Counted from the stretch's first letter, positions 22,737-30,837 are shown. The stretch: 30,979 nucleotides of DNA from Verrucomicrobiota bacterium (GCA_023457715.1 JAEWKR010000126.1:1-30979); one strand, 5' to 3'. Numbers and translations: made by a program. Notes: generated from the letters alone by a model not told the origin.

Positions 22737-24031
22737 GGGCGGGCCGGCCCGACGAGGGGCCGCTCATCGGTGATCCCGGGCACGCCCGGCACGCGCACGC
22801 GGGTGTGCATGAAGCGGATCGCCCGCTCGCCCGGGCTGGCGGAAAGCAGTCCGATTTCCGGAAACGCGCGCCGCCACCGGCCAAACAGGTCCGTCTCGTG
22901 ATGCGACACGTCGGCGATGCCATTGCCGTCCAGATCCAGCTTGAGCGCGCCTTCCCAGTCGTTGCCGCGCCCGCCATCGACGAAGGCGTTGCTCTGGTTC
23001 AGGCCGCTGGTCTCGACGGCATGGACGTTGCCATGAAAGCGATTCTGCCCGAAGCGATTCTCGTCGGAACTGTCGGAGAGCCGCAGGCCGATGTAATTGG
23101 CGCCGACCCGATTGTGGGCAAAGGTGTTGGCGGTAGAATTCTCGAGGAAGATGCCCACGGTGTTACCCTCGACGACGTTGTCCTCGATCCGCGTCTGCTC
23201 GACCGTGTGCATCAGGAGGCCGTACGCGCGGTGGCTCCGATTGGCGACGAAGCGATTTCGCCGCAGCGTGATCCGGTTCGAATACATGATCGCCGAGCCG
23301 GCCGCGTTCTCGGTGAACAGGTTGTCCTCGAAGACATTCCCGTCCGAGTACATGTAATGGAGACCGTAGCGGACCTCCCGGATCACATTCCGCGCGATGC
23401 GGCTGTCGTCGCAGAACGAAAAATAGATCCCGTCCCGCGTGCCGCGGATGTCGTTGTCCTCAATGGCGTGGCCGCTGCTGTTCCAGATATGGATGCCGTT
23501 GCCGCGGCGATCCTGACGCAGCTCCACGGAACACAGCTCGTCCTCGGAGAGCTTCAGTCCCGCGGTCAGCGGATCGGCGATGGTGGCCGGGCTGGCGCGG
23601 CCGCGGATGACATTCCCGACGATGCGGGCCTGCGGCGCCTGACGCAGGTAGATGCCGTGGAGCGTATCGACAATGGTGTTATGCTCGATCCGGACCCGCG
23701 GGGCTCGCACGTGGATCCCGGCGTCGTCCGTCGAAAGATTCGAACCCGCGTGCCGGATGAGCAGGCCGCTGATCTGCACGTCCGGCGCCCGCACGTCGAT
23801 CACGTGCCCCTGCCCGCCCCCGTCCAGCGTGGCCCCGGCCGCGCCGCGCAGATGCAGCGGTTTGGCGATGATGACCGGGCCCCGGTGCACGCCCGCGGGC
23901 ACCTCCACCACGGCCCCGGGTGCCGCCGCGTCGATGCGGCGCTGCAGGAGCGCGGCCTCCTGCGCCACCGCGCCCGCCCCCACCGCCAGCGCCGCCGCCA
24001 GGCTGGTGAAAACGCGACGGAGCCGCGTCAT
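22733..24031 (-). CDS. nosD: NosD periplasmic copper-maturation protein
   Basis: Exported right-handed beta-helix protein required for the CuZ site of nitrous oxide reductase. The 432-residue precursor has a signal peptide (MTRLRRVFTSLAAALAVGAG) and about ten parabolic beta-helix coils with repeated N-x-I/V and GI-Y/F/H patterns: NTIVDTLHGIYLRQAPQARI, GNGIHIWNSSGHAIEDNDI, DGIYFSFCDDSRIARNVI, YGLHYMYSDGNVFEDNLF, NTVGIFLENS and NYIGLRL. LHYMYSDGN is highly characteristic of NosD. ATG 24031 overlaps the stop of the preceding gene. A CASH/PbH1 domain covers nearly the whole mature protein. Confidence 0.95.
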   Translation of the reverse strand: MTRLRRVFTSLAAALAVGAGAVAQEAALLQRRIDAAAPGAVVEVPAGVHRGPVIIAKPLHLRGAAGATLDGGGQGHVIDVRAPDVQISGLLIRHAGSNLSTDDAGIHVRAPRVRIEHNTIVDTLHGIYLRQAPQARIVGNVIRGRASPATIADPLTAGLKLSEDELCSVELRQDRRGNGIHIWNSSGHAIEDNDIRGTRDGIYFSFCDDSRIARNVIREVRYGLHYMYSDGNVFEDNLFTENAAGSAIMYSNRITLRRNRFVANRSHRAYGLLMHTVEQTRIEDNVVEGNTVGIFLENSTANTFAHNRVGANYIGLRLSDSSDENRFGQNRFHGNVHAVETSGLNQSNAFVDGGRGNDWEGALKLDLDGNGIADVSHHETDLFGRWRRAFPEIGLLSASPGERAIRFMHTRVRVPGVPGITDERPLVGPARP

Positions 24032-24645
24032 GCCTCCTCCTTGCGCGACACCCACAGCACGGCGATCAACAGGAGCGGGAAGGCCCCGAGGAAGATCGCG
24101 CCCACGTCCGGCATGCTGCTCTGTTCAAAGTTCGCGATCTGCTGGCGCCCGATCAGCACCGGCGTGAAGGGCTCCATCCGCACCGGCGCCTTCGGGTCCA
24201 GCTGATGGCCGTACGTGTACAGCCGGTAATAGAAGCTCCCCAGCGAGAACGCGGTGAAGTACAGGTAGAGGACGAGCAGGTCGATCACCCCGCGCAGGAT
24301 GCCGAGCGTGGCGGAGCGCAGCGCCAGCAGCACAAACACGCCGAGGGCGAAGGGCACCCAGCGCATCTCGATGAAGTCGGCCGCCTCGATCGGCTTCATC
24401 CCGATGTAATGATTGAGGCCGTTGATCTCGTGCAGGTCCTGGCCGTTGTTTCCCGCGGAGAGCTTGTACGCGTAGATGTTGAGCGTAAGCCCCTCCTGAT
24501 ACTGCGGCGCCACCAGCCGGATCTCCCAGAACGGAAGAAACAGCGCGGTGACCAAGGCCGCCGCCGCCGCCACCAGCAGCACGCGGCCGGCCGCACTGGG
24601 CGGCCGGCGCAGGAACCGGTAGAAGCGAGCGGTGGCGGCGCGCAT
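24028..24645 (-). CDS. membrane protein of clade II nos clusters (NosB-like)
   Basis: 205-residue inner-membrane protein with about four membrane segments: VLLVAAAAALVTALFLPFWE, FALGVFVLLALRSATLGIL, LLVLYLYFTAFSLGSFYY and VGAIFLGAFPLLLIAVLWV. The periplasmic loop LNIYAYKLSAGNNGQDLHEI and NGLNHYIGMKPI is a pattern I associate with the conserved membrane protein next to nosZ in Sec-type clusters, where NosB is the usual name; I am not sure enough to assign the symbol. Start ATG 24645 (MRAATARFYRFLRRPP); the frame continues upstream only into the GGGTTTT repeat. It follows nosZ after a 147-base gap and overlaps nosD by four bases. Confidence 0.75.
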   Translation of the reverse strand: MRAATARFYRFLRRPPSAAGRVLLVAAAAALVTALFLPFWEIRLVAPQYQEGLTLNIYAYKLSAGNNGQDLHEINGLNHYIGMKPIEAADFIEMRWVPFALGVFVLLALRSATLGILRGVIDLLVLYLYFTAFSLGSFYYRLYTYGHQLDPKAPVRMEPFTPVLIGRQQIANFEQSSMPDVGAIFLGAFPLLLIAVLWVSRKEEA

Positions 24646-24660
24646 GGCGGAAGGTGTTCT

Positions 24661-24702
24661 GAGTTTTGGGTTTTGGGTTTTGGGTTTTGGGTTTTGGGTT
24701 TC
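24661..24702. repeat. GGGTTTT array, right-hand member of inverted pair
   Basis: Five to six tandem GGGTTTT units on the plus strand, 15 bases upstream of the NosB-like start on the minus strand. It is the inverted partner of 24752-24785. Plus-strand GGG runs spaced by TTTT fit the G-quadruplex pattern. Confidence 0.92.
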
Positions 24703-24739
24703 GAGTTGGTTCCGGATCGAATCCGCCATTCAGGGCGCA

Positions 24740-24785
24740 GGGTTGGGATCCCCAACCCAAAACCCAAAACTCAAAACCCAAAACC
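24740..24785. repeat. inverted AACCCAAA array and palindrome between nosZ and NosB-like gene
   Basis: Plus-strand CCCAAAA units complementary to the array at 24661-24702, preceded by a hairpin GGGTTGG-GATCC-CCAACCC (24740-24758). In the nos transcript, read on the minus strand, this part carries G runs and the other array carries C runs, so the two can pair into a long stem right after nosZ. Confidence 0.88.
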
Positions 24786-24792
24786 AAGTTCC

Positions 24793-26712
24793 CTACCGTA
24801 GCGCCGTCTTCTGCGCCGGCTGGCCCGTCGGCTTCACCGACAGGTAGCCCTGCATCTCCTGGTGCAGCGCCGAGCAGAAGTTGGTGCAGTAGAAGGCGAA
24901 CACGCCGGGCTTGTCGGCCTTGAACCGGATGGTCTTCGTCTCACCCGGATCGACGATGATGTTCACGTTGTGCTCGATCAGGCCCCAGCCGTGGATCATG
25001 TCGGTCGTCTGCTCGACGTTGGTCAGGTGCAGCACGACCTCGTCGCCCTGGTTGACCTCGATGTGCTCGGGCTGGAAGCGGCTCCGGATCGCCAGCGCCT
25101 TCACCTCGACCACGTTGCCCTTGCGGGTGACGCCGGTTTCCGCGGCGTCCCACACGGCCTGCGGGTGCTTGTTCTCCGCGCGCGGATACACCTCGATCGG
25201 CTTGATCGCATCCGCCTTCAGGATCTGCATGAAGTGCGGCTCGGGATCCGTGAACGTCTCGTAGAGCATCGCCATCTTTTCGCCGGTGATGTCGATCAGC
25301 TGGCTGCTCTCCGGCTGGGAGGGACCGGTGCTGAGGTGACGGCCCTTCGAGAGCTTGTTGCCGGCGACCATGTAGCGGCCGTAGGGCTCGGCGGTGTCGC
25401 TGCCGGCCACCACCAGATGGCCGATGTTGAAGTGCACCGGAATCTTGTCCACGACCACCTTGTTGAGGTCCTGCTTCTGCTCGTCACTCCACGGCGGCAG
25501 CTTCCACTTCGTGATCACCGATTCGATGAACATCGAGGTGTACGCGTTGCCCTTGCCGTCGTACTGCGTGTGCAGCGGGCCGAGGCCGGCCGGGACCTCG
25601 CCCTCGAGCACGGAGTCGAACTTGATCACGGGCACGCCGCGGAAGTCGGCCTCGAAATCCCTCTTCTCGATCGCGGCCTTGATCTTCTCGAAATCGAAGA
25701 CGGAGACGGTGGGCTGCAGCTTGCCGCCCGCAGCCACCCAGCGGCCGCTCGGGTCGACGTCGATGCCGTGCGGCGACTTTGGGATGGGCAGGAAGTACAG
25801 CACGCCGGGCACCTTGGCCGGGTCGATCACCGGCACGCCGCCGATGTCGGCGGCCTTGCCCTCGCGGACCGCGGCCTCCGCCGCCCGCCAGTTCACCACC
25901 GCCCCGAGATCGCGATCGAGCTGCGAGGCACCGGCCTCGAGCACCTCGTGCGCCATCTCGGTGTTGTACGAAGTCCAGAAGGCCCAGCCCGAACTCGGAC
26001 CCTTGCCGGTCGAGCCCAGATCCCAGTTGAACGGCGGGGTGAGGATCTGCCAGGCCAGCTTCATCTCGCCGGTCTGCTTGTCGACGGAGATGCCGCTGAC
26101 CATGCCCTGGAATTCCTCCGCGTATTTCGCCACCTCGGCGTAGCGCCCCTTGGGCAGCGGCACGGAGAACCGGGTCGCGACCAGGATGTACTCGGTGTTC
26201 TCGGTGACGAACGAGGAGCCGTGATTGCCCGACGAGTTCGGGATCGGCCCGAGGATCTGCTTCGTCTTCATGTCGTGCAGGTCGATGCGGGCGACGCGGT
26301 TGTTCGCATTATCATTCACGAACAGCCACTTGCCGTCGTACTTGCTCGCGGTCTGCGAGAGCGCGGGATGGTGCACGTCGCCCCAGGTGAAGCCGCCCAG
26401 CATCTTCTTGGAATGTTCGTCGAAGCCGTATCCAAATGCCGGATCCGGGGTGAACACGGGGATCCGCAGCATCGGACGCATCGACGGGATGCCCGCGACG
26501 AAGACCTGGCCGGAATGGCCGCCCGAATAGAACAGGTAGAACTCGTCCTTCTGGCCGGGCGCGACGTAGGTCTTCGCCGCCGCCTGGGAGACATCGGTGC
26601 CGCCGGCTCCGGCCTGGCCGGATTTGGTGTCGCCGCCCGGGCGGCCGCAGCCGCCGGCAACGAGGGTGAGAGCGGTGGCCGCCAGCAGCAGCCGGGCGCG
26701 TGAGGGTTGCAT
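24793..26712 (-). CDS. nosZ: nitrous-oxide reductase, clade II (Sec-type) NosZ
   Basis: Periplasmic copper enzyme that reduces nitrous oxide to dinitrogen. The 639-residue precursor has a Sec-type, possibly lipoprotein, signal (MQPSRARLLLAATALTLVAG then Gly-Cys22) with no twin-arginine motif, placing it in clade II. The N-terminal beta-propeller holds CuZ ligands, including DVHHP (His114-His115) and further His motifs (GNHGSS, SPHGIDVD, NIGHL). The C-terminal cupredoxin domain holds CuA ligands in CTNFCSALHQEM (Cys609, Cys613, His617, Met620) plus DMIHGWG. All visible key residues are intact. ATG 26712 has CGGAG upstream. It lies 19 bases after the cupredoxin gene and before the NosB-like gene. 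Confidence 0.97.
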   Translation of the reverse strand: MQPSRARLLLAATALTLVAGGCGRPGGDTKSGQAGAGGTDVSQAAAKTYVAPGQKDEFYLFYSGGHSGQVFVAGIPSMRPMLRIPVFTPDPAFGYGFDEHSKKMLGGFTWGDVHHPALSQTASKYDGKWLFVNDNANNRVARIDLHDMKTKQILGPIPNSSGNHGSSFVTENTEYILVATRFSVPLPKGRYAEVAKYAEEFQGMVSGISVDKQTGEMKLAWQILTPPFNWDLGSTGKGPSSGWAFWTSYNTEMAHEVLEAGASQLDRDLGAVVNWRAAEAAVREGKAADIGGVPVIDPAKVPGVLYFLPIPKSPHGIDVDPSGRWVAAGGKLQPTVSVFDFEKIKAAIEKRDFEADFRGVPVIKFDSVLEGEVPAGLGPLHTQYDGKGNAYTSMFIESVITKWKLPPWSDEQKQDLNKVVVDKIPVHFNIGHLVVAGSDTAEPYGRYMVAGNKLSKGRHLSTGPSQPESSQLIDITGEKMAMLYETFTDPEPHFMQILKADAIKPIEVYPRAENKHPQAVWDAAETGVTRKGNVVEVKALAIRSRFQPEHIEVNQGDEVVLHLTNVEQTTDMIHGWGLIEHNVNIIVDPGETKTIRFKADKPGVFAFYCTNFCSALHQEMQGYLSVKPTGQPAQKTALR

Positions 26713-26731
26713 GGGAACTCCGGGTTGGGGG

Positions 26732-27259
26732 TTATTCGACGATCAGCACGCCCTTCATGCCCACCTGGTAGTGGCCGGGGAACGAGCAGATGAAAGGATA
26801 GCGGCCGGGTTCGCTGGGCGCATTGAAGGTAACCGTGTCCTTTTCCTTCGGACCCAGGAGCTTTGTCTTGGCCAGCACGTCCGCCTTTTTGCTCTGCGGC
26901 ACGTAATCGGTGGTCGCAGCCTGGGCGGCCTCGGCGATGAATTCATCAAGGTTGGCGGTGGCCTTCAGCAGCACCCAGTTGTGGCCCATCGAAAACTTCG
27001 GCACCGTGCCGACATTCGAGAGCGTCACGGAGAGCGCTTCACCCGGCTTCGCGCGGATCTCGGTGACGTTGAATTTCATCTGGTCGTTGCCCGTGACCTG
27101 GACCTCGCGTCCGCTGGCCGGGGCGGTCGCTCCCGCGGTCGACGCTGGCGCCGCAGTTCCCGACCCGGCCGCCGCGTCACCGGACTCTTTCTTGCCACAA
27201 CCCACCAGGAACAAAGCCAGCCCGCAGCTGGCGACCGTTAGCACGCGTAGTTTTTTCAT
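26732..27259 (-). CDS. azurin/plastocyanin-like cupredoxin lipoprotein
   Basis: Blue-copper electron carrier, 175 residues, anchored by a lipoprotein signal (MKKLRVLTVASCGLALFLVG, Cys21). An Ala/Thr-rich linker (about 28-50) leads to the azurin domain with type-1 copper ligands His93 (MGHNW), Cys158, His163 and Met168 in CSFPGHYQVGM. It is directly upstream of nosZ, with 19 bases between, so the likely role is electron donor to NosZ CuA in place of a cytochrome; this is inferred from position. ATG 27259 is chosen because it opens the lipoprotein signal; the longer frame runs backward through the divergent promoter region. Confidence 0.92.
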   Translation of the reverse strand: MKKLRVLTVASCGLALFLVGCGKKESGDAAAGSGTAAPASTAGATAPASGREVQVTGNDQMKFNVTEIRAKPGEALSVTLSNVGTVPKFSMGHNWVLLKATANLDEFIAEAAQAATTDYVPQSKKADVLAKTKLLGPKEKDTVTFNAPSEPGRYPFICSFPGHYQVGMKGVLIVE

Positions 27260-27450
27260 AGAGCAATGGGACTTGAGAAATGGAACGAATGCATTCACGG
27301 GGACGGAATGCTCCGGGCCCTTGCGGGCATGACCAAAGCCAACAGGTTCACCGTCCGCAGGTTTGCAAGTCGCAGGCAACTTCTCCACGCGTCGTGGAGT
27401 CCCCTCCGGCGGGCAGCACCGGCGGCATCGAAAGGGGTCCACCCTTCCCT
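27260..27450. promoter_or_regulatory. divergent promoter region, nos operon and CusF-Sco gene
   Basis: 191 bases between the nos operon and the copper-chaperone gene. A perfect 7-bp inverted repeat CTCCACG-CGT-CGTGGAG lies at 27383-27399, about 50 bases upstream of the Sco start, and could be an operator or hairpin. I found no FNR/DNR-type TTGAT-N4-ATCAA box. No repeat array is present. Confidence 0.5.
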
Positions 27451-28329
27451 ATGCGTTCCTGGCCGCGTCATCTGATCCTTCCCGCCCTTCTCGTGCTGGC
27501 GTTCGCCGCCGTGTCCTGCTCGCGCGACCGCCCGGCGGCACGGCAGGCCGCGGGCGAGGTTTATCCCGTGCGTGGGGTCGTTCGCGGACCCTACGCAGCG
27601 GGATCGATCACCATCGAGCATGAGCCGGTGCCGAATTACATGCCGGCGATGACCATGCCCTTCAACGTGGAGCAGGCCGACGTCCAGTCGCTGGCTCCAG
27701 GCGATCGGGTGGAGTTTGAACTGCACGTGAACGGAGACGTCTCCCGCGCCACGAATTTCCGTCGCACCGGTCGCGTGGCCGGGGCGACGTCCCCCGACGC
27801 CGCGCCCGTCCGCGCGGTCCGGCTGCGGCCCGGAGACGAGGTGCCCGGCTTTGCGTTGGTCGACCAGGATGAGCACCCCTTCACGCGGGAGTCGCTGCAG
27901 GGCCGGCGCTCGGTGGTGACGTTTGTCTTCACCCGGTGCCCGGTGCCCGAGTTCTGTCCTTTGCTCGCGCGGAAATTCCAGGCGTTGCAGTCCGCGCTCG
28001 CCGAGCGCCGCGACGTCGCCGACGTGCAGCTGGTCAGCATTACGATCGACCCCGAGCATGATCGGCCCGCCGTGCTTCGGGCGTACGGCGAAGCGCAGCA
28101 GGCCGACTTCTCGCGCTGGCGCTTCGTCACGGGGGAATCCGGCGTGATCGCCGACCTCGCGCGACGTTTCGCCGTCCGCACGGAACGCAATGGCGCGACG
28201 CTGGATCATACGCTCGCCACCGCCCTCGTCGGACCCGACGGCCGGATCATCGAAATCTGGCGCGGCAATGCCTGGCAGCCCGAGGAGGTGCTGACAGCGC
28301 TGTCGAGGGGCTCGGGGGAACGGCAGTGA
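27451..28329 (+). CDS. CusF-like plus SCO1/SenC copper chaperone fusion
   Basis: Lipoprotein of 292 residues joining two copper domains. The signal MRSWPRHLILPALLVLAFAA ends in a lipobox with Cys23. Residues 35-108 are CusF-like: GVVRGPYAAGSITIEHEPVP, then YMPAMTMPF with two Met ligands. Residues 128-285 are SCO/thioredoxin fold with Cys163 and Cys169 in TRCPVPEFCP and His253 in LDHTLATAL. The Cys spacing is CX5C rather than the CX3C of Sco1, a variant I know from some bacterial homologues. Sco proteins load CuA sites; here the neighbouring NosZ has a CuA and no nosL is visible, so delivery to NosZ is plausible. Cytochrome oxidase is the alternative target. Confidence 0.9.
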   Translation: MRSWPRHLILPALLVLAFAAVSCSRDRPAARQAAGEVYPVRGVVRGPYAAGSITIEHEPVPNYMPAMTMPFNVEQADVQSLAPGDRVEFELHVNGDVSRATNFRRTGRVAGATSPDAAPVRAVRLRPGDEVPGFALVDQDEHPFTRESLQGRRSVVTFVFTRCPVPEFCPLLARKFQALQSALAERRDVADVQLVSITIDPEHDRPAVLRAYGEAQQADFSRWRFVTGESGVIADLARRFAVRTERNGATLDHTLATALVGPDGRIIEIWRGNAWQPEEVLTALSRGSGERQ

Positions 28330-28510
28330 GGACAAGCCCGCGAACCTGCCCGGTCGGCGGGCCGATGCCCCGTAAATTTTCCTGACGTTTTTGTCAGCTT
28401 GGCGGGCCGCTGCGTTCGAGAGACGAGGCAGGCACATCCCACGCCCACGAGGCGTCCACGGCTGAAAATCGCGCTCGATTCAAAGTGGCCGGGCGGCATC
28501 GTCGGCCGCT
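28330..28510. other. gap between Sco and gltS genes
   Basis: 181 bases with no gene and no obvious repeat. Sequence CTGACGTTTTTGTCAG at 28382-28397 is a 5- to 6-bp inverted repeat that may act as a terminator for the Sco gene or an operator for gltS. Confidence 0.4.
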
Positions 28511-29851
28511 GTGCCGTACCCCTGCTTTTTCGCGGCGGCGAATGCGCCGGCCCTGACCATCGGCCCCTTCACGCTTCTGCTCTGCGCGCTGCCCGTGCTG
28601 CTGCTGGGCGAGTGGTTGAACCGGCGCATCCCGGCGCTGGCGCGTTCAAACATCCCGCCCGGAATTGTCGGCGGACTGCTCGTCGCCCTCGCGCTGTACG
28701 CGCTCTCCCTCGCGGCACCGGGGTCCGTGGCCCTTCAAGGCAGCACGAGCCACGCCGCCTGGCTCTGGTCAGTGTTGCCGCAATGGGAACCCGCCACGCC
28801 GAAGCCGATGGACGTCGAACGGCCGCTGCTGATCCTGTTCTTCACCTGCATCGGCCTCAACGCGAGCTGGCAGGTGGCCCGCCAGGGCGGCGTGCCCCTG
28901 GTCAAATACCTCGCTCTCGCCATCGGAATCGGGGTCATCCAGGCGGTGACCGGCGCGGCCACGGCCCTTGGCCTCGGCCAGCCGGCACTGCTCGGGGTCA
29001 TGACCAGCAATGTCTCGTTGATGGGAGGCTTCGGCACCGCGGCCGGGTTCGCACCGGAGTTTGAGAAGGCCGGGTTGCAAGGCGCGGCCTCGATCGGCAT
29101 CGCAGCCGCGGCGTTCGGCGTGGTCGCGGGCGGCTTGATCGCGGGCCTGGTCGGGGGCCGGTTGGTGGAGTCAAAGGTTCGGTTAAGGGCGGCCGCGTCG
29201 AAGGCTCCGGCTGCAGACGACCGTCCTGAAGACAACGTCCGTCCGCCGGAACCGGCCACGTTCCTGGCCGAGGTCCGGGACCTCGCGCGGGCCGGCGGCG
29301 CGACCATGGTCCACCTGGGTGTCCTGGTGGTCGCGATGAAGCTGGGGGCCTTCGTCAGCAGCTTCATCCAGCAAAGCGGGATCACGTTCCCCGTCTACAT
29401 GGGGTCCATGATCGTGGCTGCGGCCCTCCGAAACCTCCATGATGCCTGCGGGGGGCGGCTCCTGACGACGTCGCACACCGATGCGGTGGGCTCCGTGGCC
29501 CTCGCCTGGCTCCTCACCGTCGTGATGATCGATCTCCAGCTCGCCGAGCTGGCCCACGCCGCCCTGCCGATGCTCGTTATTCTGACCCTCCAGGTGGCGC
29601 TCCTCGCGGCCCTCTCCTCCTGGCTCGTTTTCCGGGTGATGGGGCGCGACTACGAGGCGGCGGTGATGAGCGCCGGCATGATCGGTTTCGGGCTGGGCGC
29701 GACGTCCAACGCGCTGGCCAGCATGCGCATGCTGGCCCGCCGCTTCGGCCCCGCCCCGCGCGCGTTCCTCATCGTCCCCATCGTCGGCGCCTTCCTGGTC
29801 GACTTCGCCAACGCCGTCCTGACGACCGGCGCCCTGAATCTGCTCCGCTGA
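28511..29851 (+). CDS. gltS: sodium/glutamate symporter (GltS)
   Basis: Inner-membrane transporter of the ESS family, importing glutamate with sodium. The 446-residue protein starts at GTG 28511 and has about ten membrane segments in two inverted halves. Helpful motifs: SNIPPGIVGGLLVALAL, MTSNVSLMGGFGTAAGFAP, and its second-half equivalent GMIGFGLGATSNALASM, the signature of GltS pore loops. The central cytosolic loop is long (about 219-258). No signal peptide is needed. It has no evident link to the nos genes and is probably independently expressed. Confidence 0.9.
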   Translation: MPYPCFFAAANAPALTIGPFTLLLCALPVLLLGEWLNRRIPALARSNIPPGIVGGLLVALALYALSLAAPGSVALQGSTSHAAWLWSVLPQWEPATPKPMDVERPLLILFFTCIGLNASWQVARQGGVPLVKYLALAIGIGVIQAVTGAATALGLGQPALLGVMTSNVSLMGGFGTAAGFAPEFEKAGLQGAASIGIAAAAFGVVAGGLIAGLVGGRLVESKVRLRAAASKAPAADDRPEDNVRPPEPATFLAEVRDLARAGGATMVHLGVLVVAMKLGAFVSSFIQQSGITFPVYMGSMIVAAALRNLHDACGGRLLTTSHTDAVGSVALAWLLTVVMIDLQLAELAHAALPMLVILTLQVALLAALSSWLVFRVMGRDYEAAVMSAGMIGFGLGATSNALASMRMLARRFGPAPRAFLIVPIVGAFLVDFANAVLTTGALNLLR

Positions 29852-29857
29852 TACGAG

Positions 29858-29950
29858 CCCGCCTCTGGCGGGATTTGAGATTTGAAATTTGAGGTTTGAG
29901 ATGGGCGAGGCTCGTCAATTTGAAATCCGGTTTTGAAATCGGAAATCCCG
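29858..29950. repeat. GATTTGA array with GC hairpin
   Basis: CCCGCC-TCT-GGCGGG hairpin (29858-29872) followed by GATTTGA/AATTTGA units, a GGGCGAGGCTCG segment and inverted TTTGAAATC units. It closely follows the gltS stop and repeats the module order seen at 8411-8660. The initial hairpin may terminate gltS. Confidence 0.85.
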
Positions 29951-30058
29951 GCGGAGCCAGGGCCTGTGAATAAGTTGGTGAACAACTTTGTGCGGCGTCG
30001 CGGCAAATCCCCGATACCCAGACGACTTCGACCCCGCTAAGTTATCACCCCTCCCCCC
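29951..30058. promoter_or_regulatory. upstream region of the 60-residue gene
   Basis: Contains a perfect inverted repeat AAGTTG-GTGAA-CAACTT at 29972-29988, next to TGTGAATAA. No definite promoter boxes. The region immediately before the ATG is pyrimidine-rich (CACCCCTCCCCCC), so there is no Shine-Dalgarno. Confidence 0.4.
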
Positions 30059-30241
30059 ATGAACCCCCAAAAAACTGCTGACGAGTTGTTCGAGTTGGAG
30101 CTGAAGATCGCCCAGCGTGCGGATGAATTGGTTCGGCTGTTCGGTCTCAATCCCCAGCGGGCCTTGGAACAGTGGCGCCAGGCGGAGAAGGAAGTCTGGC
30201 AGGAGCGCCGTCACGAAGACGCCGTTCTGAGCGATCGTTGA
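30059..30241 (+). CDS. small hypothetical protein (60 aa)
   Basis: Unrecognised 60-residue highly charged protein predicted almost wholly helical: DELFELELKIAQRADELVRL, FGLNPQRALEQWRQAEKEVW. Its amphipathic pattern suggests a helical hairpin or coiled coil. It has its own candidate regulatory palindrome upstream and is followed 24 bases later by a strong intrinsic terminator, so it looks like a real monocistronic gene. Function unknown. Confidence 0.72.
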   Translation: MNPQKTADELFELELKIAQRADELVRLFGLNPQRALEQWRQAEKEVWQERRHEDAVLSDR

Positions 30242-30265
30242 CCGTTGGTATCCCCCTAAAAGCAG

Positions 30266-30295
30266 AGCCGGGTCTTCGGACCCGGCTTCTTTTTT
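30266..30295 (+). terminator. rho-independent terminator
   Basis: Perfect 9-bp stem AGCCGGGTC/GACCCGGCT with TTCG tetraloop, followed by TCTTTTTT. Correctly placed for the 60-residue gene. Confidence 0.95.
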
Positions 30296-30376
30296 GACCC
30301 GGTCAGCACAAGGATCGCGCAGGCACCGCCAAACCGTGCATAGCGGGTCGCGGGGCGGGCGACTACGATTTGCCGG

Positions 30377-30835
30377 ATGCGCGCCCACCTACTCGACAAG
30401 CTCCGAGCCCGTACCGTCGCAATCCAGACGCGGTGGGAGACGCTGCTGCATATCGAGCCGGTGAGCGGCCCCCTGGGCAACCCGGATGCGATGGCCCGGC
30501 TGATTCCGGAAACCTTGCGCGAGATCCTCGCTGCGATCAGTGCGACGCCCCGGCAGGTGACGCTGCAGCAGGCCGCCGCGAACCGGTTGCCCGCCTGTGA
30601 GTGCGGCCACAACCCCTACCTGTCCTATTTCGTCGCCGGGGAACAGGCCCTGGTCGAGGCCTTCGTTCTGCTCCAATCCGAAATGCCCGCCTCCGAGCGC
30701 CACGAAAGCGACCTGGCGGAGCTGATTCAAGTGATCCGCCACCTCGGTCACGGGGAAATCGACACCTTCTGCGGGATCTGCGCCCATCGCTGCGTGGACC
30801 CGAAATGCCGCCACCGGGCCCTGGCGACGGCGTAG
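30377..30835 (+). CDS. hypothetical protein with Cys/His clusters
   Basis: Unrecognised 152-residue protein. The N-terminal 100 residues are helical (LLDKLRARTVAIQTRWETLL, LIPETLREILAAI, VAGEQALVEAFVLLQSE), and the Trp20 pattern faintly resembles RsbRD N-terminal sensor-like domains. Two metal-type clusters stand out: ACECGHNPYL (Cys74, Cys76, His78) and FCGICAHRCVDPKC (Cys132, Cys135, His137, Cys139, Cys144). Together they could bind zinc or an iron-sulfur centre. No signal peptide. It follows a terminator, so it has its own promoter. Function is not proposed. Confidence 0.75.
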   Translation: MRAHLLDKLRARTVAIQTRWETLLHIEPVSGPLGNPDAMARLIPETLREILAAISATPRQVTLQQAAANRLPACECGHNPYLSYFVAGEQALVEAFVLLQSEMPASERHESDLAELIQVIRHLGHGEIDTFCGICAHRCVDPKCRHRALATA

Positions 30836-30837
30836 TC

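Noticed and set aside
27295..28437. 380-codon minus-strand frame opposite the CusF-Sco gene
   Set aside because: Antisense shadow of a gene with intact Sco and CusF motifs.
29966..29990. DnaA boxes and replication origin near TGTGAATAA
   Set aside because: A single one-mismatch box without a cluster, AT-rich unwinding region, or dnaA/dnaN neighbours.
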